NCBI RefSeq assembly: GCF_964355755.1 | Contig: NC_092674.1 | Span: 9,739,001 to 9,803,000 of the forward strand | Length of the DNA stretch: 64,000 nt | Source: Antedon mediterranea | Lineage: Eukaryota > Echinodermata > Crinoidea > Comatulida > Antedonidae | Direction of reading: 5' to 3' | Shown: piece by piece, positions 26,601 to 36,829 of the stretch | How the letters are laid out: each line of letters starts with the position of its first letter | How positions within the stretch are numbered: position 1 is the first letter of the stretch | Program-made: the position numbers and the translations under genes | Notes under the pieces: generated by a model | Seen by the model: the letters and a program-made list of their open reading frames with translations, nothing else | Told to the model about the DNA's origin: nothing | Databases searched by the model: none

Positions 26601-29600
26601 AGATTACGTATCGGTGGATGTTATGGACATCGAGCAACTCGTGGAAACTGGGAAGGAAATGAAGTCATGCCCGTACTATGGAACAAGATTGGCAATCCCA
26701 GAAGCTCAGGTAATAATGTCAGCAATATGCCCAAGAAAATTCCACTCCCAATCTCAAAATCTAAACAATTTTGTGTTTGTCCTCCTGTGGAATGGATTGT
26801 CACCTTGTAAGAGAACTATTCATTTTAAACCTAAAGTATTATAACAGACACTTTGAAGGTTCTAATATTGATTATTTCAATTTTTATTAGGTGGTTGTTC
26901 TTCCATACAACACTCTTTTACACAAATCAACAAGACAGGCATGTGGCATTAAAATAGAAGGGAATGTTGTGATCATAGACGAGGCGCACAACCTGACAGA
27001 AACAATTGCCAATATGTATAGTGTTGAAGTTACAGGCTCTCAAGTAAGAATAGACTGTATTAGTAGTTTCCTGTTCCCCAACCCCTGATCATGATCCTAT
27101 TCATAGTCGTGACCCTCTGCGTGTTTGTGACCCTCTGCTTGGTAGTGACCTTACACATGGCTGCGACCCAATGCATAACTGTGGCCCTAGATAAAATTCT
27201 TGTTTACTCATAATAATGAGAAAAATTATTTTTAGTCAAAGTACTTTTCGAATTTAGCAAACCTAAAACATATTTTACACAAATTTACATATGCAACTGC
27301 TAATCCAGTATTCCAGCTTTCTTCTGGACAATCTGAAGATAGTAGTAGATAATAGTTTTAATATATTTTATTGTTTTGTCTACAGTTTTGCAGAGCATAT
27401 TCACAGCTTTCACAGTACATGGAAAAGTTCAAGTAAGTAAATCAATAGAATCGAACCCGTAACCAGTGGTAGAGTTTTAGGATTAATCATGACTTTTGTA
27501 AATCTAGACCTAATACTGTATTTGTCACTACAACATCTCATACTCAGTATTAATTTCCCTCAAGCTGGCCCTGTTTATGGACAGACACTCCAGGTTGCCT
27601 GGATCTTGCATTTCATGTGATTATCTTAAAGAAAAAAATGAAAATTATGCTACTAAGCTTTTTTGGCTATGGTGGAAAATCTTCTATAAATATTTATTTT
27701 AATGTCAGTAGTAAATATCACTTTATATATGTACAGTATTTTTATAATGATTTTCCTAATAATTCAAATCATAAATATATATTATTATATTTTTTTATTT
27801 ACTATAGGAGTCGACTTAAGGCCAAGAATTTGATGTACATAAAGCAGATTTTGCAAATCCTAGGAAGATGCATTAAAGCCCTTGGAGGAAAGACGAATGC
27901 CCCTGCTGAAGAACAACAACTAGGGCCCAGCAACTCAAAACTTTATACAATTAATGATTTCTTATTTTCAACTGAGATTGACAATATTAACATGTTCAAG
28001 GTATGTAATCTTGCATTGGTTTTTTTTTTATATTAAATTTATTAAGTTGTAATAATACAATCATTGACTGTGTTTGTTTATTTTCAGATTCGGAAATATT
28101 GTGAAAAAAGTATGATATCAAAAAAGGTAAGTAACTCATGTATTATACAATTTTAAACCAATCAAATGTTTTCTAACCGACTTGTGTAATTTTATATCAA
28201 TGAAAATCTTTCTGACAGTTGAATGGATATGTTGAGAAGTACCAACCATCGGTGAAGACTGCCGAACCAGACGTTGAAAAGACGTCAGCCATGACCAAGT
28301 TCCTGAACCAAATAAGTCAGAAGAATGAAAAGAAAGAAAACAACAAAAATGAACAGCCTATACCAGGTATAATATGCACCTGAAGGGGAATATTGATCAC
28401 AGACATATTATTTCATATTACAGTAATTTTATCAGCAGTTATAATTGTCCAGACGAAAGAATGTTTACTTAACTATGATATTGTTGTTTATAACAGAAAT
28501 GGCAGAGAAAGAACAGCAGCATGTAATGTCCTCACCACTGCAGCATATCGAAGCCTTTCTATTGGCACTTACAAATGCAGACAAAGATGGCAGGGTTGTA
28601 ATCCACAAACAAGGTACTCATATGTAATTGTCCCCTTTCCTCATCTTAAAATCATTAAGGACTATGTGGTATAGCATCATCCTTACTTAATGCTTTATCT
28701 TCGGAAATCTAAAATTCCACAAAAAACATCTTCTCAAAATAAAAAATAGCTAGATGCTGTCCCTGATAGTTTCAAAATGGTTAAATTAAAATATTTAGGC
28801 CAACTTGATCAGCAACATCTACTAAACAAATTTATCTTTTCTTGTTTAAGATTTATTGAGCCAATCTAGCATCAAGTTCCTGCTGCTGAACCCAGCTGTA
28901 CATTTCAATGAAGTGGTCAAGGAAGCCAGGTCTGTAATTGTGGCTGGTGGCACCATGCAACCAGTTGATGAATTCAAACATCAACTCTTCTCTTCTGCAG
29001 GCGTGACGCCAGATAGAATATTGGAATTTTCTTGTGGTAAGTTGAAGATGGTTAGTCTAACATCGAGACAGAGCCAATAATTCTTTTATTTTTTCAGGTT
29101 TTCTGTAGTCTATTCTTTAATAGTAGCTTTTGCAATATATTGCAATTCATTTATATAGATGTATTTACAATTGAGTCTCTCAATAACAGGAAACTCTCCC
29201 AAAGTTTTCTTGATGTCCAAAATGTGTTATTACCATTAAAAACACATTTTTCAATACCAGAATGTCGGGAAACCAAACATTATTAGGCTCGAGGTTGCTC
29301 AGTATTGGAAGAGTTGACTTTACTATTCTGGTATCTTTGAATTTACAATAGGAATCATGTCTCTGTAACACTTTAAATGGATTACAGCCAACCTCAAAGA
29401 AGTTTAAATTTACTCTTTTTTACAATTTTATTTCAGGCCATGTGATTGCACCTGAAAATTTACTTGCCATTGCGATGGCACATGGACCCAGTGGACTTCA
29501 GATGGATTTTACATATCAGTCTCGTGACTTGCCAAGGACGGTAAGAATTTACATTAAAAACATATGTCTACATCTTAGCGAGAAACTATACACAAAATAT

Positions 29601-32600
29601 AATAACAATCATCTCGGATAAGGACTATAAACTGTAGGTCCAGTGTACACACATTGCGAGTAATACCCCGTTGTATTAGTTCAAACCTAGCCACTGTCAT
29701 GGACAGATGAGAAAGCACCTTAAAATGGCTGCACTGACTTTGCTTAACCCTTAAGGGAGACGCATGTAGTTGGAAAGTGTAACATCTGAGCAATAATTCA
29801 TTTATTGGAATCGGTGCTATTCAAGAACTTCTATATTATTATTAACAAGCTGGTTAAAAACCAATGGTGCTTTAGAAAAACCATTTTAGGATCTTAGATT
29901 TTAGGTGTGTTTTTAGAATGGATAAGACAATCATGTCGGAGCGAAAGACCATGAAATATATCTACCCAATTGTTATATTTCTTGTGTTTTATCAAGTTTG
30001 TTACATTTATCATCAGATGGATGAGTTGGGTCGTATCCTGACCAATACGAGTAATGTGGTTCCTGGAGGGCTTGTGTGTTTCTTCCCATCGTATGATTAC
30101 GAAAAGGTAGTCTACAGTCATTGGGAGAAAACAGGGGTGATTAGCAGACTACAAAATCGTAAGCAGATCTTTCGTGAACCTCGCAAGGCAAGCCAAGTCG
30201 ATCAAGTACTGGGACAGTATTCTGCTTGCATTGAGGTATACTATATTACTGAGCAGACTGTTACTGTATGTGAAAGGCCATGTCCAGAACAATTTACAGG
30301 AAAATCAAATTAAAAAACAATAATAGGAGAATTTGATTTGCAAACTATGTCATGTTAGTTCATTATGCACATGGCAGAATATTAGGATGTGTGACCTCGC
30401 TCATCACCTCGACACAGGTTTGATGATTTCTAGGTCCAGGCGACGAAACATTGATTGACCAGGTTGGTCTTTGCCCTATGCCCAGTCCTTGCAAATATCT
30501 AATGTTATGTGTGCATGTTCCTATGCTGCCTAATAAGCCTGTAATGTCTGGTCATTTGTCCACTCTTGTCTACATTATTAGGTTGTTCCATTGATGTTAG
30601 CAATGGATAGTCATTTTAGAGAGTACAGAAGTTTATCCTGCTTCAAAGTCCAGCTACTCTGTAAAGCTCTGTCTACACTATCAAACTTAATGTGATGTGC
30701 CCATATATGGACACAACGATGTCATATCACTACCATATTTGTCAAACTAGTTCGGTAGTGTAGACAGAGCTTAACAAGTTTTTTGCAAAAGCAATACTAT
30801 AAGTGACATTAATTCTTTAAAATTCTTTTTTTTCAAACCATGCATTTTCAGAAAGCGTGTAGTGAAGGTAGTAAACTGTCTGTGAATGGTGCTATCTTAT
30901 TTTGTGTTGTTGGAGGGAAAATGAGCGAAGGTATCAATTTCTCAGATAATCTTGGAAGGTGAGTATTTTTTAAATTTTGTATGATTATGCTTTGTGAAGG
31001 GGCAGTTAAAAAAATCCTCTTTAGAGTAAGTATTTTTTATTCTTACTTACATTCTGATCACCTCATTCGTCGGTGTCGATTTTAATGCTAGTTAATGTAC
31101 TTTTGTTAATGGTTTTTCTATTAACAGTATCATTTAATACCACAGGCCTTTTTAGTAATATCAGTGACTCATTGTAATAGTTGCAATATATGTTGGTTCA
31201 GTACTTAACTGATGATTTAGGAGTAAGCTCTGAAATGCACATGCAACAAAAATACTGACTTGATGTAAGAATATTCTAACTCATTTGTATCGATGATCTA
31301 ATCTATCTTATACTTGTGTTTTTTCAATATTTTAGGTGTATTGTCATGATTGGTCTTCCATTTGCAAATATTAAATCACCAGAGTTGAAAGAGAAGATGG
31401 ACTACCTCGATGCTACAATGGTAAACACATTTTGAAAGTACTTTTTTTATTTTTTTTTTCATTTGTTTTGTTTGGTGATCAAAATTAAATCACCAGAGGT
31501 GAAAGAAAAGATGGACTACCTCGATGCTACAATGGTAAACACATTTTGAAAGTATATTTTTTAGTTTTTTTTTCATTTGTTTTGTTTGGTGATCAAAATT
31601 AAATCACCAGAGTTGAAAGAGAAGATGGACTACCTTGATGCTACAATGGTAAACACATTTTGAAAGTATTTTTTTATTTTTTTTTTCATTTGTTTTGTTT
31701 GGTGATCAAAATTAAATCACCAGAGTTGAAAGAGAAGATGGATTACCTCGATGCTACAATGGTAAACACATTTTGAAAGTATTTTTTTATTTTTTTTTTT
31801 CATTTGTTTTGTTTGGTAATCAAATTTGTAAGTGTTTCTGTATTTCTTCCTGTAGCCAGCAATAAACGGCAGACGACCAGGTCAAGTACATTACGAGAAC
31901 CTTTGCATGAAAGCAGTCAATCAGTCTATTGGTAAAACAATGTTTACTGTAGTTGGAGTGCTTGTATATTTAAGTAAAAATCCTCAAGATGTATTGACCT
32001 TGTGCACCGATTTCAAATTAACCTAGTTATAAATAAGTAGACCTGTTTACAACTAAGTAGATCTGGTTAAAACTAAATAGACCTGGATAAAACTAAGTAG
32101 ACCTGGATAAAACTAAGTAGACCTGGATAAAACTAAAGTAGACCTGGATAAAACTAAAGTAGACCTGGATAAAACTAAAGTAGACCTGGATAAAACTAAA
32201 GTAGACCTGGATAAAACTAAAGTAGACCTGGATAAAACTAAAGTAGACCTGGATAAAACTAAAGTAGACCTGGATAAAACTAAAGTAGACCTGGATAAAA
32301 CTAAAGTAGACCTGGATAAAACTAAAGTAGACCTGGATAAAACTAAGTAGACCTGGATAAAACTAAAGTAGACCTGGATAAAACTAAGTAGACCTGGATA
32401 AAACTAAGTAGACCTGGATAAACTAAGTAGACCTGGATAAAACTAAAGTAGACCTGGATAAAACTAAGTAGACCTGGATAAAACTAAGTAGACCTGGATA
32501 AAACTAAGTAGACCTGGATAAAACTAAAGTAGACCTGGTTAAAACTAAAGTAGACCTAGTTACAGCTAAGTAGACCTAGCTACAGCTAAGTAGACCCAGC

Positions 32601-33127
32601 TACAGCTAAGTAAACCTACAGTAGTTACATTACAGCTAAGTAGACCTAGTTACAGCTACAGTATGTCTTACAGTTACAAGTAGACCTGGTTACCTACTGA
32701 ACTTCACTGTAAGTAACTATGTTAACTAAGGTCACAGAAGCAAAACATGAATATGAGGTATTACTTCAATCAAAAAATTACTGCAACATTGTATGCTCAT
32801 TTCTTAGGTCGTGCCATCCGACACAAAGGAGACTACGCAACTATCTTACTAGTTGATCATCGGTATGCGCGACAATCTATTCAGGATAAACTCCCTGGCT
32901 GGATTGTACAGCGCCTCCAGACAGCTAATAGGTTTGGCCCTGCATTTGCCTCCACTAGTAAGGTAAGTTCAAAAGAAAATAGCTAAATCTTAAACGACAT
33001 TCATAATTCTAAAAATGTTATTTCATAAATATTTGGTAATTCAACTTTGTTGGTAGTAAACTGACATAACATTTTAATTTTTACTTTTTAGTTTTTTGTG
33101 GACAAACGACCAAAACTTCCAGTTTAA
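20700..33127 (+). CDS. DDX11: ATP-dependent DNA helicase DDX11/ChlR1, complete, 21 exons, 948 aa
   Basis: This is a superfamily-2 XPD/FANCJ-like Fe-S 5'-3' DNA helicase acting in sister-chromatid cohesion and fork or G4 processing. Exons: 20700-20939, 22694-22809, 23313-23439, 23664-23750, 24682-24888, 25365-25563, 26504-26709, 26891-27043, 27386-27432, 27808-28000, 28088-28126, 28219-28366, 28497-28613, 28851-29036, 29437-29540, 30017-30235, 30852-30958, 31336-31420, 31856-31931, 32808-32962, 33092-33127. All phases agree. Walker A SPTGTGKS spans the exon 1/2 junction (~76-83), DEAH is at 423-426, and the Fe-S cysteines are at about 298, 316, 346 and 381. Their spacing (18, 30, 35) is that of human DDX11 as I remember it. 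Motifs [29 protein letters not shown] and GRAIRH mark the second helicase domain. Length is close to the human protein. It ends in RPKLPV. Confidence 0.97.
20982..22066. mobile_element. MITE family D copy split by a nested element (DDX11 intron 1)
   Basis: The left part (ACAATCAACTCTCCAAATAC to ~21125) and right part (from ~22025, ending GAGAGATGACTGTA) together match the intact family member at 59902-60057, including the internal TTTACTGTACCATTAAAAAC-like and CAGAATACTTTCCAGAAA blocks. The family was later interrupted by the element at 21126-22024. Confidence 0.75.
21126..22024. mobile_element. Nested ~899-bp long-TIR element with 9-bp target duplication
   Basis: The ends GCGATTTTTTTTTTCGTACA and the reverse complement are flanked on both sides by the same 9 bases, GGCCAGCCC (21117-21125 and 22025-22033). 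The inverted arms run ~150-165 bp inward, with matching GTCCCCAACTTATG, TGAATTATTCATG and GATACGATTCTAGGCC-like blocks in mirrored order, with gaps. No open frame is present, so it is non-autonomous. Long TIRs with a 9-bp duplication fit Mutator-like elements; an 8-bp duplication (hAT) can be argued if the outermost base is assigned differently. Confidence 0.8.
22140..22345 (+). mobile_element. tRNA-derived SINE, family 1 (DDX11 intron 1)
   Basis: The head reads GTGGCTTGGTGGGTATGATG with GGTTCAAGTCCCGTCAC as a B box. The body (CAGGATTTTTTCTAATGACA, then ACTCCACTCCCAAAGACTTG) is almost the same as the copy at 40738-40915. The tRNA part is not a complete cloverleaf gene. Confidence 0.75.
23840..24535. 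repeat. Minisatellite with GGCTAGCTG units in DDX11 intron 4
   Basis: About 30 units alternate between a ~25-bp form (GGCTAGCTGATTGATGGCTA plus GAAAT) and a shorter ~21-bp form (GGCTAGCTGGTTGAGTAGAA plus A/T). Blocks of like units are interspersed, showing repeated slippage or unequal exchange. It lies wholly within the intron. Confidence 0.9.
25030..25215 (+). mobile_element. tRNA-derived SINE, family 2 (DDX11 intron 5)
   Basis: GGAGCTGTAGCTTGGTGGTT starts a tRNA-like head with a GGTTCATGGTTC B-box region, followed by TCCACTCCCTCTCAGTC and a GTTTATAAGC tail. An inverted relative lies at ~61505-61642 in the JADE gene. Confidence 0.65.
25855..26250 (+). mobile_element. LINE-like 3' end in DDX11 intron 6
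   Basis: The end resembles a non-LTR retrotransposon 3' UTR: TTGAGACTGTGCCTCTGATT, then AAGAGATACAATAAAAG and a GTTCA microsatellite tail. The sequence upstream is AT-rich, with no intact coding. Confidence 0.4.
29600..29715 (+). mobile_element. Partial SINE, family 3 body (DDX11 intron 15)
   Basis: CTCGGATAAGGACTATAAAC and GTAGGTCCAGTGTACACA match the body of the tRNA-headed element at 47905-48225; the head is missing. Confidence 0.6.
30662..30773. mobile_element. MITE family B, compact copy (DDX11 intron 16)
   Basis: TAAAGCTCTGTCTACACTAT at the left and GTAGTGTAGACAGAGCTTA at the right enclose ~112 bp with GTGATGTGCCCATATATGG. This is the neatest member of the family here. A similar copy lies at 35818-35924. 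Confidence 0.8.
31371..31825 (+). repeat. Four tandem copies of the exon 18/intron 18 junction of DDX11
   Basis: A ~114-bp unit starts at 31371, 31485, 31599 and 31712. It holds the last ~50 bases of exon 18 (TTAAATCACCAGAGTTG through GATGCTACAATG), its GTAAAC donor and a T-rich intron stretch ending GTTTTGTTTGGTGATCAAAA. The first copy is the true exon end; the other three are intronic and differ by a few bases. Confidence 0.95.
32040..32640. repeat. Minisatellite, 21-22-bp AGACCTGGATAAAACTAA unit, DDX11 intron 19
   Basis: Roughly 27 units of GTAGACCTGGATAAAACTAA with an optional extra A, giving 21- and 22-bp versions in separate blocks. The edges decay into AGACCTAGTTACAGCTAAGT variants on the right. 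The central copies are identical. Confidence 0.93.
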
Positions 33128-36100
33128 ATAATCCACAGCATACTGTCAAATAATCTGTATGGTGCCTGCAACAACTTTTGGAGATTTCAGTGTAGGCTTA
33201 TTTAACTGAGTGGCTTAGTATGGTTGTGTTCTCAGAATTGAGGTTTCAGTGGTCTTGTTGAAATAAATGAAGAAACATCTGTAATTGGAATTGCTAGTTT
33301 AAACTAAGATTATTTATAATTTATTTTTGTCCAAAATTACCTTCCAGGTAATATAGTATTATTTGGAAAAATTGTTCACTTGATTGACAGTCGCAGTTTA
33401 AAAAGTTTGACAGCAATGAAGAAGTGTCTACTGTACATTTTGAGTTGTACAGTAGCAGTATCCATCCAGAGGGCGACACACACATCTTTGCATTTAAAAA
33501 ATGCCATGCTATTGCATGTTCTGTTAATATAAAATATAAAGTTATTTTATACTGTTTATTGATTGTATTGTGGAATTTGTAAATTTGAGTTGATATTGCA
33601 TTTTTTCACTGCTTTCAATAATAATAGAAAACAATTACAGATTATATAGTAATGATTTCTTTTGTTTGTTTTTTTGTTTTTTCAAACTTGCCTCGCAAGC
33701 ACTTATTGTATATTTGAGTCATATTCCATTTCGGACTATAATTTCAGGGTGATTAATTTAACATTACTGAGTGGGAATTAGGCATTTTAAAATGTTGGCG
33801 GCGTTTGAATAGATACAGTATTACAAAAATTAAATTTTAGGAAACCTGTGAGAATGAGCAAGCCCAAGATTTGAACCCAGTATATCATTCTGTATATCAT
33901 TCTGTATAATTAATAACTGTAAATCAAACTTTACACCAGAATGAAAATACATATGTTTATTTCCATCAACAAATTAGTTCAGTGAATGAAAAACCGTTTA
34001 AATGATTATTCCATACCACAAAAAATATAAATGGTATATGGGTATCGTTAATGATGTTTAACTGACTATATTATTTTATTACAAAAATTAAATTTATATT
34101 GTCATTTATATGATTATAGCACATTGACTATAAAGGTATCTAATTTTTTCCAGTTAAAATATTCTAAAGCTCATGATGATGCCATATTTGGGCAAATCAT
34201 CACCATATATGGGCACATCACACTTGTTTAAATTTGTAAACAGCTTCACAATCAGTCCAGTATCATAGGCTAAATCTATAATACAGTGTATAAAAGCTTA
34301 ACATAATACAGGCACCACATATGATACATATGTTGCCCAGTATTACAGAATTTGCCTATTAAATGATACTGGCTACACAATGCCGTTGTGGATATACTCT
34401 ACAAAGAATCGGTTAAAATGAAAATAAGTCATACTTATTTCGGTACATGTTCCATGCATAGAGTGTACATAATAAAATTCCCATATAATTAAATACAGTT
34501 AACATCTTAAAAACCTATTATTAAGTACATATCTTGGAGAGATTTGGCTTTTGAAAATATATTCTAAACATTCTAAGCTAGCAAACTTCAATAAACTTTT
34601 GTTTGCAGACTCTGGACTTAAGGAAGTTCGTGGTGCCTGTTAACACTAGTATAGTGCTAAAATGCATACTACTAGGCCTAGACTATTATTGACTGTTATA
34701 TTGTTGACCAGGTTTGGGAGTTGGCCAAACCAAATGGCAGACCAGTCAAATATGCACAAGGTACTTTTAAATTTAGAAGTGGAATTTTATTTTTAAATTC
34801 ATTATATTTCCATTTTTTGATAATTTTTCTGGTTGTTTTTTTTCAATATAAATTATGAATGCCATTGTAATTATTATTTGTCAAAAGAATAAAACTAACG
34901 AAATAAAAGTCTATAAATATTATATTACTAATACACAATTTCAAGGGTACAATATATTCCTCTGTTTTATAAATAAAATACAGTTATAACAAAATTTTTA
35001 GATTAGATAAGAGAATATAATAACAGATCTATATACAAAGTAAATACAATTTTAAAACATTATTTCAAAGTTTAAAAGAAAAATTCTAAACCATCCAGCA
35101 ATAATGCTGAAACATTAGCCACCTTTTTCACGACGCAGCACATGACTATGCAGCTATTGTGTCTAAAAGTCATTCTGCACATGATCATGTACAAACGCAG
35201 TAATAAATATGTATGAGTGACAAATACTGTAGTAACCTGATCGAGACTCAATCCAGGACTCATAATACCAAAACAAAGATATACATTTTTTTTAAGTAGC
35301 AATATTAATTCATTATAACACAGTTGAAAGAAGTGTACAGTATATAAAAAAGGTTAATTTATAGCGCAAGATAAAATACTGAAAGGAAAAGGAAGGAAAG
35401 TATACTATATATTATTTTGTTATTGTTGACAATAACAAAATAAAGTTTCTTTGTAAATTACATTGGCAAATCTAATACAATCAGTACTGTTTAAAATCAA
35501 ACTTTACACACTGATAAGTTTCAAGTGAAATAAGACTAGTAGAATTCTGAAGTACAGAATATAATTTCGTGTACACTATTCATCGTAAAATATCTGGTTA
35601 GGCGTTTTTATTTAATTAGGCACAATTCTGTAAGATTAGTATTGTTGTCCTGGCATCCTGCAGGATTTGAATCCAGGACCCTGTGGCTGTATTCACCAAT
35701 CACACTTAATTGACATATTTCCCTTTAAAAAGTTTAACTCAATAAATATTCAAGTATTTCCCTTAAATTGTATTCACTTTAGATAGGATTCGTTTTTAAT
35801 TTTAAGGTTGTTTTCCTTAAGCTTTGTCTACACTATCAAACTTAATGTGACAGATGTGCACGGTGATGTCATAGCACTACAATATTTGGCCACAAACTAG
35901 TTTGATGGTGTAGACAGAACTTTAATAGCCTAACTGTGAATGATTTATGAATCATTATCTTAACCACAAATCAAATTTTGTCTTTCAATGTCCTATATTA
36001 TGTAAAATAAATTCAAAGAATAAGAAATAAAAATTTTATTTTTTTATTTAAATAGTTATAACAAACAAATATCATGGCAGACAATTTTTTATATCCAGAC

Positions 36101-36829
36101 ATCTATTTTAAGAATATATCTGAAGTTATATTTCCTTTAAAATTAAATTTTAGTTAACTCAATATTTATAGCAAGTAATAACTTGTTAAAATAATGTATA
36201 TTATTAAAATACTCTTACTTCGAAAAAATAATACTAGATATCCTCTATGACATGCAACTTGATTAGCATAATAAAAACAATTATATATTTTACCAACAAA
36301 AAGGATTGTTCTCCAATAAACCAAATGTTGAGATATTTCAGTTGTTTATTTCACAAGCCAACAATTTTTGTTAACACCGAAGGGAACAGACATTAGCTAA
36401 AATATTTTATTTTACAAAGTGTAATATTTTAATAATATATAATGTAGTTTTATAAAAATCTTTTCTTCTCATAGTGAAATTTGTAAAAATAGAATTATTA
36501 TGTCTAGAGAAGAATTGAACTTCTAACCACACAAAAAGTGTGTTATTAGTGGCAGTACATGACAGAGTTTACATACAGTTAAATACCTTCTTTGGGACAC
36601 CCAGATTAATAACGAATGAAAACATATGTTTTACTACCTTCAGGGGACACGCCTATTGGGCCTTGGGCATAAATTTAGAACTAAAATGGCAATATTTGAC
36701 TTTTAACATTATAGTTGCTATCTGCACTATTAAAATAAAAAAACTATTCGATGAAATAAAAACAAAGATGTATTTTCTTAACTTCAACACCAAGCAAAGG
36801 GTATACCCTTTGATCTTCATTATTGTTTA
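33128..36829. other. Intergenic region between convergent DDX11 and SH3D19-like genes
   Basis: This must hold both 3' UTRs. A candidate DDX11 poly(A) signal AATAAA is at 33262-33267. There are family-B MITE pieces at 34168-34230 and 35818-35924. The rest is AT-rich with no supported gene; the open frames at 35072 and 36540 have no recognisable content. Confidence 0.65.
35818..35924. mobile_element. MITE family B copy
   Basis: TTAAGCTTTGTCTACACTAT and GATGGTGTAGACAGAACTTT are inverted ends around ~107 bp, as in the copy at 30662-30773, with a few substitutions. Confidence 0.72.
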
